A DNA stretch of 64,000 bases from Candidatus Pantoea varia (GCF_900115075.1 NZ_FOVG01000001.1:1550001-1614000); one strand, 5' to 3'; positions 1 to 9,432 are shown, counted from the stretch's first letter. Notes: a model not told the origin generated them from the sequence alone. Program-made: numbers and translations.

Positions 1-2
1 AT

Positions 3-21
3 GATAATGAGATTGCCTATC
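3..21. promoter_or_regulatory. Fur box upstream of siderophore receptor
   Basis: The 19 bases match the classical Fur consensus (GATAATGATAATCATTATC) at 14 of 19 positions by my count, with an intact left half and an ATC-ending right half. It lies about 50 bp upstream of a TonB-dependent siderophore receptor, where Fur repression in iron-replete cells would be expected. Binding is inferred. Confidence 0.7.
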
Positions 22-68
22 AATAATTTTATTCACCTGCCTGAACCTTTGCCAAGAAAGGAATTTTG

Positions 69-2168
69 ATGAAACTGTCATTGTCGCTGAAAGGTCATAT
101 TCGCCTCTGCATCCTGGCGCTGACCGCGCCTGCTCTGAGTTATGCTGCCGATATGGTGGTCACGGCCCAACCGCAGGAAGATTCGACCTCGCCGACCCAG
201 GGCTATCTGGCGACCACCAGCCAGGGCGCAACCAAAAGCGATCGTCCACTGATCACTACGCCGCAATCGATATCCGTGGTCACCCGCCAGCAGATGCAGG
301 ATCAGGGTGCACTGACCCTGAACCAGGCGCTGGGCTACAGCTCCGGTGTCTTCACCAACTTCGGCGGTGCGGCGACCCGTTATGACACCATTGCCCTGCG
401 TGGCTTCCACGGCGGCGATGTCGATAACACCTTCCTCGACGGTATGCGGGTGATGAGCGACGGCGGCAGTTTCAACGCATTGCAGGTGGATAACGCCTTC
501 CTTGAGCGCATCGACGTGATCAAAGGCCCCTCTTCTGCGCTCTATGGTCAGACGGTGCCAGGCGGACTGGTCAATATGGTGACTAAACGTCCTCAGTTCG
601 CGGAAGAGGGTCACATTCAGTTGCAGGCGGGCAGCAACGCCACCACCGGCACGATGTTTGACTACACCAATGCGATCAACGACCAGTGGGCGTTTCGCCT
701 GACCGGCGTGACCCGCAACAGCGATACCCAGTACGATCACACCCGTGAAGAGAAATATGCGCTGATGCCGCAGCTGATGTGGCAGCCGGATGAAGATACC
801 CATCTGATCCTGAAAGCCTATCTGCAGAAAGACCCCTCGGGCGGCTATCACGGTTCTGTGCCGGGAGACGGCAGCCTCACCGAACACAACGGCTACAAGC
901 TGAGCAACGGCTTTTATGAGGGCAACAGCGATCTCGATCAGTTCAAGCGCCACGAACAGATCTACAGCTTCGATTTCGCCCATCGCTTTAACGACGTCTG
1001 GTCATTCTCCTCGACCGGCAGCTACAGCCACTCAACTGTCGATCTCGATCAGGTCTATCAGGTTGGCTGGGATAAAAATAATCCCGATCTGCTGAACCGC
1101 TACTACTCTGGCGAGCGCTCGTCACTCTCCGCCTGGTCCACCGATAACCGCTTACAGGCAGAGTTCAACACCGGCGAACTGGAGCACCGCGTCACGCTGG
1201 GTGCTGAGTATCATCGTTACAAAAATGAGATCAGCGCGGCGGGCGGTTCGGCCAGCCAGCTTAATGCCGTGACCGGCGAGCAGGTGGGTGAGATGCCGGA
1301 TTACACCTGGGCGGATAAAACCCGTCGCTACTATCAGACTGGCCTCTATCTGCAGGATGAGATGAAGCTGGATCGCTGGCATCTGGATCTCTCCGGCCGT
1401 TATGACCGTATCGTCGCCAATAACAGCGGCAGCGATCGTCGTCAGGATGATCACATCAGCGGACGCGCCGCCCTGCTCTATGCCTTCGACAACGGTATTT
1501 CGCCTTATGTGAGCTGGAGCCAGGCGATTACCCCAACCGCGCTCACCGATCCCAACAATAATTTGCTGAAGCCGACCACCGCCGAACAGTATGAAGCCGG
1601 GGTGAAATATCAGCCGGTCGGCACCCGCGATCTCTACAGCGTGGCGGTCTATGATCTGACGCAGAAAGATGTGGCAAACCGCAACGTGCTGACAGCGACT
1701 TATACGCCATCGGGCAAAGTCCATTCACAGGGTATTGAGCTGGAAGCGCGTAATCAGTTAACCCCGCGTCTGAGCACCGTGGCGAGCTATACGCTGAATC
1801 ATCTGCGCTTTAAAGATTCTGTGGATGGTAACAGCGGGCATACGCCGTATGTCACCCCCAACAGCATGGCTGCACTCTGGGGTCATTATCAGTTTGATTA
1901 CGGTCTGAGTGCGGGCGCTGGCGTGCGTTACATCGGCAAACAGTGGGCGGATAATGAAAACACCACGCGTGTGCCGTCTGTAACGCTGTTTGATGCGTCA
2001 GTGCGGGCCGACCTGGGCGTCTGGAACAGCAGCCTGAAAGGCGCATGGGTGCAGGTCAACGCCAATAACCTGACCGACCGCACCTATGTGGCGGGCTGTT
2101 ACGGCACGGGCTATTGCTACTGGGGCGCGGAACGCAGCGTGATGGCAACAGTCGGTTACGACTTCTGA
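69..2168 (+). CDS. TonB-dependent siderophore receptor (ferrioxamine/FoxA-FoxR type)
   Basis: This is an outer-membrane beta-barrel receptor of about 699 residues that imports an Fe(III)-siderophore using TonB energy. A signal peptide ends near ALSYAAD. A plug domain follows, with the features SVVTRQQM, TIALRGF and VIKGPSSALYG, and then a barrel ending in the usual aromatic residue (VGYDF). The C-terminal cysteine-bearing stretch (AGCYGTGYCYWGAERS) is typical of the hydroxamate receptors FoxA/FhuA/FcuA. I choose ATG at 69 rather than the overlapping TTG at 66 because an AAAGG element is well spaced from it. The Fur box at 3–21 supports iron control. The exact ligand is inferred; ferrioxamine is the best guess. 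A strong terminator follows, so it appears monocistronic. Confidence 0.85.
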   Translation: MKLSLSLKGHIRLCILALTAPALSYAADMVVTAQPQEDSTSPTQGYLATTSQGATKSDRPLITTPQSISVVTRQQMQDQGALTLNQALGYSSGVFTNFGGAATRYDTIALRGFHGGDVDNTFLDGMRVMSDGGSFNALQVDNAFLERIDVIKGPSSALYGQTVPGGLVNMVTKRPQFAEEGHIQLQAGSNATTGTMFDYTNAINDQWAFRLTGVTRNSDTQYDHTREEKYALMPQLMWQPDEDTHLILKAYLQKDPSGGYHGSVPGDGSLTEHNGYKLSNGFYEGNSDLDQFKRHEQIYSFDFAHRFNDVWSFSSTGSYSHSTVDLDQVYQVGWDKNNPDLLNRYYSGERSSLSAWSTDNRLQAEFNTGELEHRVTLGAEYHRYKNEISAAGGSASQLNAVTGEQVGEMPDYTWADKTRRYYQTGLYLQDEMKLDRWHLDLSGRYDRIVANNSGSDRRQDDHISGRAALLYAFDNGISPYVSWSQAITPTALTDPNNNLLKPTTAEQYEAGVKYQPVGTRDLYSVAVYDLTQKDVANRNVLTATYTPSGKVHSQGIELEARNQLTPRLSTVASYTLNHLRFKDSVDGNSGHTPYVTPNSMAALWGHYQFDYGLSAGAGVRYIGKQWADNENTTRVPSVTLFDASVRADLGVWNSSLKGAWVQVNANNLTDRTYVAGCYGTGYCYWGAERSVMATVGYDF

Positions 2169-2187
2169 TAGCAGAGTAAAAGATAAA

Positions 2188-2217
2188 AAAAGGGGACGAA
2201 TCGCTTCGTCCCCTTTT
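2188..2217 (+). terminator. Rho-independent terminator after siderophore receptor
   Basis: A 13-bp perfect stem (AAAAGGGGACGAA paired with TTCGTCCCCTTTT) around a TCGC loop. It lies just downstream of the receptor stop. Its A/T flanks allow it to work on both strands, so it may also serve the convergent ymgE. Confidence 0.85.
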
Positions 2218-2235
2218 CTGTTGAAACTGTTACGG

Positions 2236-2484
2236 TTAACTGCGTACTTTGCGGTAAATGAACAGCACTACGATGGCACCAATCACTGCGACCACAAAAC
2301 TGCCGAAGTTAAACCCATCGACGCGGCCGAAGCCAAACAGCGTACTGATCCAGCCACCAACTACAGCACCGATAATACCCAGCACGATAGTCAGAATGAA
2401 ACCGCCACCGTCTTTACCCGGCATAATCCACTTCGCCAGAATACCCGCGATTAAGCCAAAGACGATCCAGGAAATAATACCCAT
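2236..2484 (-). CDS. ymgE: GlsB/YeaQ/YmgE-family membrane stress protein
   Basis: This is a small integral membrane protein of 82 residues from the transglycosylase-associated (GlsB/YeaQ/YmgE) family, with no known enzymatic activity. Three hydrophobic segments are evident (IISWIVFGLIAGILA, ILTIVLGIIGAVVGGW, FVVAVIGAIVVLFIY), separated by a glycine-rich PGKDGGG loop. The start at MGIISW follows a strong AAGGAAGGAG site; the longer open frame upstream is not needed. In E. coli ymgE is next to ycgR, and here ycgR is divergent and adjacent, which supports the ymgE name. Family members respond to osmotic or acid stress; regulation here is not visible. Confidence 0.85.
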   Translation of the reverse strand: MGIISWIVFGLIAGILAKWIMPGKDGGGFILTIVLGIIGAVVGGWISTLFGFGRVDGFNFGSFVVAVIGAIVVLFIYRKVRS

Positions 2485-2612
2485 CTGTTGCTCCTTCCTT
2501 TTTATGATTAAATCGTGAACGCCTGATTTATCAAGCGGTTTACCGCGATAATTATAGCCAGCTTTTTGAAAATTGCTTGCCCGCTCACAGTTATTCTTCC
2601 TGAAGGGCAAAT

Positions 2613-2639
2613 TAAAGCTTTTTTTAGTCGCGCCGATAA
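2613..2639 (+). promoter_or_regulatory. Sigma-28 (FliA) flagellar promoter for ycgR
   Basis: TAAA at 2613–2616, exactly 15 bases, then GCCGATAA at 2632–2639. This is an exact match to the FliA consensus (TAAA-N15-GCCGATAA), about 55 bp upstream of the ycgR start. E. coli ycgR is likewise a class 3 flagellar gene. Confidence 0.92.
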
Positions 2640-2694
2640 CCGAAACGAGACAAAAAAACAGCATAAAAACAGTAACCCCCTTGTGGAGCAGGAC

Positions 2695-3429
2695 GTGAAA
2701 GAAGCCGACCAGGAACAATATCTAAAACGTGGCACGCTGGCGGTTCTGGGCGTTATGAAAGATCTGCTGCGATTGCAGACGCCATTACTGGTGCGTTTTC
2801 CGCGCGGGCAGTTTATCAGCCGGATGCTGACTGCCGATAAAGATCGCCTGGTGTTTGACCTCGGCAGTAATAACCTGGATAACGACTATGCCCTGACCAG
2901 TGACGATCTCAGTATCACCGCTGAAACTTTCGGCGCGAAGGTGGAGTTCAGCCTCGCCTCACTGGAACGCATAGATTTTGAAGGCTTACCCGCTTTCAGC
3001 GCGCCGCTGCCGGACCTGCTGTGGCAGATTCAGCGTCGGGAATTTTTCCGGGTCTGCGCCCCGATGGAGCCGCAGTTCTGGTGTCACACCGAGTGGCCGG
3101 ATGGCCGTAAAACGCGTCTGCGGTTACAGGATCTCTCCCTGGGCGGTCTTGGCGTGCTGGTGGATGAACCGCTGCCGGAAGGATTGCAGAATGGCGACAG
3201 CTTCAACCCGTTCCGGGTCGAGCTGGGCGATTATGGCATTTTTGAAGTGCCGGTGAAGCTACTGAATATTGGCGAGCGCTGTGTCGTGACCCGCAAAAAT
3301 GAAACCCTGATTACACCGCGCCTGAGCTTCCGGTTTGCCACGCTGAACCCGGCGCAGGAGCGGCAGCTCCAGCAGATTATTTTTACCCTTGAGCGGCTGG
3401 CGCGCGATAAATCGACCCGCTTCCAGTAA
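2695..3429 (+). CDS. ycgR: Flagellar brake protein YcgR (c-di-GMP binding)
   Basis: YcgR binds cyclic di-GMP and interacts with the flagellar motor to slow swimming. The protein has 244 residues, the same length as E. coli YcgR, when the GTG at 2695 is used. A GGAG site lies 7 bases upstream of that GTG, while the longer frame upstream overlaps the sigma-28 promoter. The N-terminal half is the YcgR domain. The C-terminal PilZ domain shows the c-di-GMP binding motifs RREFFR (residues about 112–117) and DLSLGG (about 148–153). The exact sigma-28 promoter ties expression to flagellar assembly. In E. coli emtA and ldcA follow directly; here about 11 kb is inserted between them. Confidence 0.95.
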   Translation: MKEADQEQYLKRGTLAVLGVMKDLLRLQTPLLVRFPRGQFISRMLTADKDRLVFDLGSNNLDNDYALTSDDLSITAETFGAKVEFSLASLERIDFEGLPAFSAPLPDLLWQIQRREFFRVCAPMEPQFWCHTEWPDGRKTRLRLQDLSLGGLGVLVDEPLPEGLQNGDSFNPFRVELGDYGIFEVPVKLLNIGERCVVTRKNETLITPRLSFRFATLNPAQERQLQQIIFTLERLARDKSTRFQ

Positions 3430-3525
3430 CCGCTTTACGGATGCGCCACACAGGTGGACCGCATCCAGGCTATGCTTCTTGCTTGTTTTCTTTTAAACCG
3501 GAACCCAGCAAGGAGACCCTCCCCA

Positions 3526-4656
3526 ATGGAAAACTGGCTCTCTTCACGTCGTTTTCAATCCCTCTTTTTTAATCAGGAACTCTGGCTCAACAGCGCTATC
3601 GTGGTGGTCGCCACTCTGGTGATTTACTGGGTATTACGTACCCTGATTCGCTTTATCTCCAACCGGATTGCCCTTTACAGCGAACATCGTCATGTTCGCG
3701 CCACCGCGATTCTGGTGGAGATACTGCGCAGTACCAGCCAGACCCTGCTGCTGATCTTCTCGCTGCTGATTGCCCTGAAGTTCGTCGATCTGCCCGCTTC
3801 CTGGAGCGTGACCATCGCGCACGGCTGGTTCCTTGCGCTGATTGTGCAGCTCGCGCTGTGGATCGACTGCGGCATCCGGCTATGGCTGAAAAGCCTGCTG
3901 CGCGATCCGCTGCATGTGCGTAACCCGGTGACGACGGTGATTCTGGGGATCCTGCTGCGGGTAGTGGTCTGGATCATGATGTTCCTGGCGATTCTGTCGA
4001 ACGTGGGCATCAATATTACCGCGCTGGTTGCCAGCCTGGGCGTCGGCGGTATTGCGATTGCGCTGGCAATTCAGACCGTGCTGAGTGATGTCTTTGCGTC
4101 GCTGGCGATAGGTTTCGATAAGCCGTTTGAGCATGGCGATTTTATTGTGTTTGGGGATATTGCCGGTTCCATCGAGCATATCGGCCTGAAAACCACCCGA
4201 CTGCGCAGTTTAAGCGGTGAGCAGATCGTCTGCTCGAACACCATTCTGTTGCAGCAGACCATCCACAACTACAAGCGCATGCAGCAGCGCCGCATCGTCT
4301 TTAAGTTTGGTATCAGCTACGCCACACCGTCTGAGCAGGTCAGGGAGATCAGCCCGCTGGTGAAAGAGATTATTCAGGGCGTTGAGACCACCCGTTTTGA
4401 CCGCGCCCACTTCCTGGCTTTCGAGGACTCAAAACTGACCTTCGAAGTGGTCTATTTTGTGCTGGATGCGGATTACAACAAGTACATGGACATCCAGCAG
4501 GAGATTAACCTGCAGCTGATGGCGGCGCTGGAAGCGCGCAACATCCGCTTCGCCTTCCCGATTCGTCAGGTAGAATTCAGCGGCGGTAATCTGCCACCGG
4601 TGGATCTGGTGGCGGTGCAGAATGAAGATGATGAGGTGCGCAGAATGGCGCGTTAA
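3526..4656 (+). CDS. MscS-family mechanosensitive ion channel
   Basis: This predicted inner-membrane channel of 376 residues would open under membrane tension to release solutes during hypo-osmotic shock. It has several N-terminal transmembrane helices. The pore-lining TM3 is recognisable as NITALVASLGVGGIAIALA, rich in alternating Gly/Ala, and is followed by the beta domain (FEHGDFIVFGDIAGSIEHIG) and the mixed C-terminal domain. The start at 3526 is preceded by AGGAGA nine bases upstream; an earlier in-frame ATG at 3454 lacks this. It is longer than MscS itself (286 residues) because of an extra N-terminal membrane part, as in YnaI/YbdG-type homologues. I cannot assign the exact subfamily. 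Confidence 0.85.
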   Translation: MENWLSSRRFQSLFFNQELWLNSAIVVVATLVIYWVLRTLIRFISNRIALYSEHRHVRATAILVEILRSTSQTLLLIFSLLIALKFVDLPASWSVTIAHGWFLALIVQLALWIDCGIRLWLKSLLRDPLHVRNPVTTVILGILLRVVVWIMMFLAILSNVGINITALVASLGVGGIAIALAIQTVLSDVFASLAIGFDKPFEHGDFIVFGDIAGSIEHIGLKTTRLRSLSGEQIVCSNTILLQQTIHNYKRMQQRRIVFKFGISYATPSEQVREISPLVKEIIQGVETTRFDRAHFLAFEDSKLTFEVVYFVLDADYNKYMDIQQEINLQLMAALEARNIRFAFPIRQVEFSGGNLPPVDLVAVQNEDDEVRRMAR

Positions 4657-4662
4657 GTCGGT

Positions 4663-4696
4663 GCCCGCCCCTCTGTTTAAGGGAGGGCGGGCTTTC
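4663..4696. terminator. Bidirectional terminator between mscS-like gene and sugar operon
   Basis: GCCCGCCC at 4663–4670 pairs with GGGCGGGC at 4685–4692, followed by TTTC. It separates two convergent genes, so it probably serves both. Confidence 0.7.
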
Positions 4697-4707
4697 AGTC
4701 TTACCGC

Positions 4708-6126
4708 CTACTGATGCCGATAGCAGCTCACGCCGAGATACTCACTGAATGCCTCCTGCAACACCCCCGCCGTGGCAGAGTGATTCATCGCCACATGATG
4801 CTCGAAGCCATTCCGGCATATCCACGCCAGCAGCGTCTCCAGCTGCGGCACCTGAATCACCGCACGACAGCCCACCGTGTCCAGCGGATCGGTGACAGAC
4901 ATCCCCTCACCCACATAGGCTTTTATCTCGCCGCTGAAGTCGTCGGTTGAGAGGCGGAAATAGGTCAGATCGCCCTGCTTCATGCGGCCATGCACCGCGC
5001 CGCAGGTGTTCTCTTTGCCCACGGTGGTGCCGATGATATCCGCCGTGCCCATGGTCGGTGACTCCAGGCTGACACTGGCGAAGTTACCGCAGTGAAACAG
5101 CACGCATTTGTCCCGTTCGTCGCCAAAGTTGTTGTTCCAGTCCGCCAGTGAGGCGGGACTCAGCGAACAGCTGGCGAGCGCATACATCGACAGCGCCCCC
5201 ATCACATCCACTTCGCAGGCGCTGGGCATCAGCTGGCCTGACATCACGCTCATGATTGAGCAGACGTTGATCCCCAGATTCTCCTGCAGCGAAGTCCAGC
5301 ACTGAATGGCGGTGGTATCGATATCGTTGTCGCTGATCCACTCGCTGATCACCACAAACAGTTTGGCCATGGTCACCAGTTTGTCCTCCGGAATCCCCCG
5401 CGCATCGGCGTTAGCCTCCAGGATCTCACGCTTCTCTGCCACGCGGATATCGTCATCGCGCAGCCGGTGGGTGCGGGTGAAGATCTCCGATAAATCCAGG
5501 GTTTCTACCGCGATGCCCATCTTCTCCAGCAGCTTTTCGCTGTAGCGCACGGTGTTGAATCCGGCGGGACGGGCACCAATCGCCCCCACACGCACCCGCC
5601 GCATGGCATTGACCACCCGACAGAGCTGGCTGAACCGCTGCAGGTCCTGCATAAAGACCTCACCGCTCAGGGCGCAGACGTGCTGGCGGGTCAGGGTAAA
5701 CGGGATGCCATACTGGCGCAGGTTATTGCAGAGCGAAATTTTGCCGCAGAAGCTGTCGCGGCGGGTCGCCAGCCCCATTTTATCCAGATTGTCCTCTTCC
5801 GCCTGCACCAGCACCGGCACATTCAGCCCGGCCAGACGCAGCGCCTCGGCAATGGCCTTTTCATCGCCAAAGTTAGGCAGCAACACCACAATGCCGTGGA
5901 TTTTCTCCCGGTGCTGGCGAAACAGCGCGGCGCAGGTTTTCGCCTCCTGCCGCGTCTCGACGCCACCCAGATGGGTCTGGGTTTCATCCAGCATGACCGT
6001 ATTGATGTTCATCTTTTCAAACAGCGCGACCGCCTGCTGGCGCGCCTCACCCACCAGATAGCTGGGGAAAAAACCCCGGTTGCCAATAATGACACCGAAG
6101 GTTAACTGCTGAGGAAGTGTTGACAT
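4708..6126 (-). CDS. L-fucose/L-arabinose isomerase family sugar isomerase
   Basis: This cytoplasmic aldose–ketose isomerase of 472 residues belongs to the fucose/arabinose isomerase superfamily. The segment ACEVDVMGALS carries Glu305 and Asp307, expected metal ligands, and FHCGN includes His345. It is the last gene of a minus-strand unit with an FGGY kinase and a two-subunit transketolase. That arrangement implies the chain aldose to ketulose, to ketulose phosphate, to transketolase products. The substrate is not readable from sequence. D-apiose to D-apulose fits the neighbouring genes, while a pentose such as L-arabinose is less likely because a transketolase would not be needed in the operon. 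Confidence 0.82.
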   Translation of the reverse strand: MSTLPQQLTFGVIIGNRGFFPSYLVGEARQQAVALFEKMNINTVMLDETQTHLGGVETRQEAKTCAALFRQHREKIHGIVVLLPNFGDEKAIAEALRLAGLNVPVLVQAEEDNLDKMGLATRRDSFCGKISLCNNLRQYGIPFTLTRQHVCALSGEVFMQDLQRFSQLCRVVNAMRRVRVGAIGARPAGFNTVRYSEKLLEKMGIAVETLDLSEIFTRTHRLRDDDIRVAEKREILEANADARGIPEDKLVTMAKLFVVISEWISDNDIDTTAIQCWTSLQENLGINVCSIMSVMSGQLMPSACEVDVMGALSMYALASCSLSPASLADWNNNFGDERDKCVLFHCGNFASVSLESPTMGTADIIGTTVGKENTCGAVHGRMKQGDLTYFRLSTDDFSGEIKAYVGEGMSVTDPLDTVGCRAVIQVPQLETLLAWICRNGFEHHVAMNHSATAGVLQEAFSEYLGVSCYRHQ

Positions 6127-6146
6127 GGCTCTGCTCCGGATAAGGA

Positions 6147-7634
6147 TTAATGTGGCTGATAACGACAGCGTGCAACGGCGTCGATCCAGCCTTTATAGTT
6201 TTCCTGCATACGCTGCGCGTTCTCCTGGCGCGGCAGGATGACGCTGCCGCCCTGCAGCGCCTGCATATCACTGCCCTGCTGCCACCATCCCAGCACTTTG
6301 CCTGCCAGCAATGCCGCGCCCAGCGCGGAGACTTCGGCCGTGGGTACCCGCTGCAGCGGTCGCTGTAACACGTCCGCCTGTAACTGCATCAGCCAGCTAT
6401 TTTCGGTGGCGCTGCCATCCACACAAAGTGCCGGAAGCTGCTGGCCGCTGGCCTGCTCCATCGCAAAAAAGACGTCGGCGATTTGCCAGACGATCGACTC
6501 CAGCGCCACCCGCGCCAGCACGTCGGGTGAGGCAGCATCCGTCAGCCCGCACACCATGCCGCGCGCCTGCAGATCCCACCAGGGCGCGCCCAGGCCAGAG
6601 AGCGCCGGGACAAAATAGATGCCCTGATTGTCATCGCAGCGCTGCGCCATTGCGGTCAGCTCGCGCGGATCCTGCACCCCAAGCAGTTTGCCCAGCCAGG
6701 CAGCACCTGAACCGGTGTGGGTAATGTTCCCTTCAAACGCATAGCGCAGCGTGCCGTCGTGCCACGCCACCGTGGTGCTGAGGCCGTTTTCTGTCAGCAG
6801 TGGCGTCGCCATGGACATCATCAGGGAAGATCCGGTGCCGTAAGTGGCTTTTACCACTTCAGACTCGCCACGCCGCTGCGCCTGCAGGGCCGCATGCGAG
6901 TCACCAATTCGCGCCAGAATCGGCGTGCCTGGCGCTAAGCCGGGAATATCGCTCACCGCCACAACGCCCTGTTCACTGGCTGAGGAGGTGATGCGCGGCA
7001 GTGCGACGCGTGGCAGTTGAAACAGCGCCAGCAGCTCGTCATCCCAGTCGTTGAGGTGCAGGCTGTAGAGCTGCGTGCGTGAGGCGTTGGCATGATCGGT
7101 AATAAAGACTTCGCCTGCACTGAGCTGCCAGCTGAGCCAGCTGTCGACCGTTCCGATACATAGCTCACCGGCAGCGGCCCGCGCCGCGCCGTCCGGAATG
7201 GCGGCCAGCATGCCGGTCAGCTTGGCGGCCGGAAACATCGGGTCAACGGCCAGGCCGGTCAAACCGGTGATGCGTGGCGCTTTGCCCGCCTGACGCAGAT
7301 CGCGACAGAATGACTCAGAGCGCCGATCCTGCCAGCTCACCAGTGCCGTCAGCGGCTGACCATCACGCCGCTGCCAGATCAACACCGACTCGCGCTGATT
7401 ACTGATCGCCACGGCTGCCACAGGCGCACCGCCGCACGCCGCCAGGCAGTGGCTGATCGCCTGTTTTACCGCCTGCCAGATCGCCATGGGATCCTGTTCA
7501 GCCAGTCCGGGCTGTGGATGTTGCAGGGTTAAACTCTGGCTACCGCGCGCCACCACCCGCCCGTCACGATCAACGGCAATCGCCTTAGCATTGGTGGTGC
7601 CTTCGTCGATAGCCAGAATCAGAGGTCCCACCAT
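6147..7634 (-). CDS. FGGY-family carbohydrate kinase
   Basis: This 495-residue sugar kinase has the two ASKHA domains of the FGGY family. The N-terminal phosphate-binding loop reads AIDEGTTNAKA (residues about 8–18), close to the DxGTT motif of glycerol kinase. The C-terminal domain has VDGSATENSWLMQLQADVL and SALGAALLAG, equivalent to the family's second signature. It lies 20 bp upstream of the isomerase and 2 bp downstream of the transketolase C-subunit gene, so the three are co-transcribed. In the apiose model it would phosphorylate D-apulose. Xylulose or erythrulose kinase activity are alternatives. Confidence 0.85.
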   Translation of the reverse strand: MVGPLILAIDEGTTNAKAIAVDRDGRVVARGSQSLTLQHPQPGLAEQDPMAIWQAVKQAISHCLAACGGAPVAAVAISNQRESVLIWQRRDGQPLTALVSWQDRRSESFCRDLRQAGKAPRITGLTGLAVDPMFPAAKLTGMLAAIPDGAARAAAGELCIGTVDSWLSWQLSAGEVFITDHANASRTQLYSLHLNDWDDELLALFQLPRVALPRITSSASEQGVVAVSDIPGLAPGTPILARIGDSHAALQAQRRGESEVVKATYGTGSSLMMSMATPLLTENGLSTTVAWHDGTLRYAFEGNITHTGSGAAWLGKLLGVQDPRELTAMAQRCDDNQGIYFVPALSGLGAPWWDLQARGMVCGLTDAASPDVLARVALESIVWQIADVFFAMEQASGQQLPALCVDGSATENSWLMQLQADVLQRPLQRVPTAEVSALGAALLAGKVLGWWQQGSDMQALQGGSVILPRQENAQRMQENYKGWIDAVARCRYQPH

Positions 7635-7636
7635 TT

Positions 7637-8581
7637 TTATGCTCCTGTGCAGATGCGCGCTGCACTGTTGACCACGCTGCGGGCATCAATGCCATGATGG
7701 GCGCGGGTCGAGGCGCGATCGCCTGCAATTGCATATTCCCCATCCGGGATGCCGAGCCGTAACAGCGGGATGCCACAGCCGCCTTCCGCCAGCACTTCGG
7801 CCACCAGGCTGCCGACGCCACCATTGACGTTGTGCTCCTCTACGGTAATCACCGCTGGGTAGTGATTTAACAGGTTGCGCAGCTGTTGGGTATCACAGGG
7901 TCGAATCGATGGAACCGCGATCACACCGGCTGAAATGCCCTGTTCAGCCAGTTGCTCAGCGGCGTGAACCACCTCGTGAACCGTTGAGCCCATCGCCACC
8001 AGCGCGATATCGCTGCCTTCACGCAGCACATCGATCGCACCTGGCCTGAACTGATAACTCTCATCGTGCAACTGCGGCAGATCTTTGCCATCCAGACGGA
8101 TATAGACCGGCCCGACGTGCTCAAGGGCATAATCAATAATCTGGCGGCACTCCAGCGGACACGAAGGTGCATAGATCTCGATGTTGCCGAATCCGCGCAT
8201 CACCGCGATGTCATCAATGCTGTGGTGAGTGCTGGCTAACGGGCCATAGCTGGCTCCGGAATTCAGCCCGAACAGTTTGACGTTGGTGTTGTTGTAGCAG
8301 ACATCGACTTTGACCTGCTCATTGGCACGAGACACCAGAAACGGCGCGGCGTTACAGGTCACCGCGACTTTGCCGCCCAGCGCCAGACCGGCCGCTGTGC
8401 CCACCAGCGTCTGCTCGGCGATGCCGACGTTAATCAGCCGGTCGGGAAACGCTTTGATAAAGGGAGCGATTTTGGCGGTGGAGGTAGAGTCGGCCACCAC
8501 CGGCACCAAATCCACGCCGCGATTCACCGCGTCGATGAAAGCCGTGACCATGACGCTTGCTAAATGTTGTGCATTACTCAT
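7637..8581 (-). CDS. Transketolase C-terminal subunit (PYR and C domains)
   Basis: This is the C-terminal half of a split transketolase, 314 residues. It contains the pyrimidine-binding domain (FINVGIAEQTLVGTAAGLALGGKVAVTC-like segment with the conserved Glu in GIAEQ) and the C-terminal domain (DIALVAMGSTVHEVV, VITVEEHN). It should form a heterotetramer with the N-terminal subunit encoded upstream, with which it overlaps by 8 bp, a sign of translational coupling. Split transketolases are known for sugar-specific pathways, including D-apulose-4-phosphate transketolase. The housekeeping transketolase is a single chain, so this is a dedicated catabolic enzyme. Confidence 0.9.
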   Translation of the reverse strand: MSNAQHLASVMVTAFIDAVNRGVDLVPVVADSTSTAKIAPFIKAFPDRLINVGIAEQTLVGTAAGLALGGKVAVTCNAAPFLVSRANEQVKVDVCYNNTNVKLFGLNSGASYGPLASTHHSIDDIAVMRGFGNIEIYAPSCPLECRQIIDYALEHVGPVYIRLDGKDLPQLHDESYQFRPGAIDVLREGSDIALVAMGSTVHEVVHAAEQLAEQGISAGVIAVPSIRPCDTQQLRNLLNHYPAVITVEEHNVNGGVGSLVAEVLAEGGCGIPLLRLGIPDGEYAIAGDRASTRAHHGIDARSVVNSAARICTGA

Positions 8582-9404
8582 CTTTCAGTTCCTCCAGTGC
8601 CTGCGCGATCTCTTCGCCTTTCGGCACCCGGTGATGCCATTCCGCCTTGCTCTGGATAAAGGAGACGCCAAATCCCTTCTCGGTATGCGCGACAATGACC
8701 TGTGGTTTACCGTTCTTCGGCAGGTTTTCAATGGTGTCGACGACGGCTGTCATGTCATTGCCGTTGCATTCGGTCACCTCCAGCCCAAAGGCGCGCCATT
8801 TCTCCGGCAGCGGATCGGTGTTCATGATGTCGCGGGTTGCACCCGCCAACTGCAGCTTGTTCTTGTCATTGATGATGATCAGGTTGTCGAGACCGTAATG
8901 CGCCGCGACCAGTGCCGCTTCCCAGTTGCTGCCTTCCGCCAGCTCACCATCGCCGGTGACCACAAAGATGCGGCGCGAACTGTTATCTTTTTTCGCCGCG
9001 ATAGCGATGCCCACCGCCACCGGCAGTCCGTGACCCAGCGCGCCGGTGTTCAGCTCGACCCCCGGCGTTTTCTGTCGAACCGGATGGCCGGGCAGATGCG
9101 AGTCGGCATGCTGATAGGTTGTCAGCCAGTCGGTCGGGAAGTAGCCCGCTTCTGCCAGCACGCAGTAGTAGCCGCCTACCGCGTGCCCTTTCGACTGGAT
9201 GTAGATGTCACGCTGATTGTCATCCGTGCGATCCGGCGCGCAGTTCAGAATGCGGAAGTAGAGCGCGGTGAGGATCTCCACCTGCGACAGGTCAGCACCG
9301 GTATGACCGCCTGCCGGGCTGCCCGCGTTAAGCTGGATGATGCGGCGGCGGATAGCCCGTGCCCGACGCTTAAGGTCATCGACCGGAAGATTGAAAGGAT
9401 TCAT
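8574..9404 (-). CDS. Transketolase N-terminal subunit (thiamine diphosphate binding)
   Basis: This is the N-terminal half of a split transketolase, 276 residues. The thiamine diphosphate motif begins with GDG at residues 150–152 and ends with an Asn near 178 (IIINDKN), the expected spacing. Other family features are the His in KGHAVGGYY and GALGHGLPVAVG. It is the first gene of the catabolic unit (N-subunit, C-subunit, kinase, isomerase). The start follows an AGAGG element, and a perfect palindromic operator lies about 30 bp upstream. Its substrate is probably a ketose phosphate from the adjacent kinase; this is inference from context. Confidence 0.9.
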   Translation of the reverse strand: MNPFNLPVDDLKRRARAIRRRIIQLNAGSPAGGHTGADLSQVEILTALYFRILNCAPDRTDDNQRDIYIQSKGHAVGGYYCVLAEAGYFPTDWLTTYQHADSHLPGHPVRQKTPGVELNTGALGHGLPVAVGIAIAAKKDNSSRRIFVVTGDGELAEGSNWEAALVAAHYGLDNLIIINDKNKLQLAGATRDIMNTDPLPEKWRAFGLEVTECNGNDMTAVVDTIENLPKNGKPQVIVAHTEKGFGVSFIQSKAEWHHRVPKGEEIAQALEELKDE

Positions 9405-9432
9405 ACACTACCTCTGAATTTTAAATCGGTTA

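Noticed and set aside
78..983. 301-codon minus-strand frame opposite the siderophore receptor
   Set aside because: The plus-strand receptor has signal peptide, plug and barrel motifs; this frame is its shadow.
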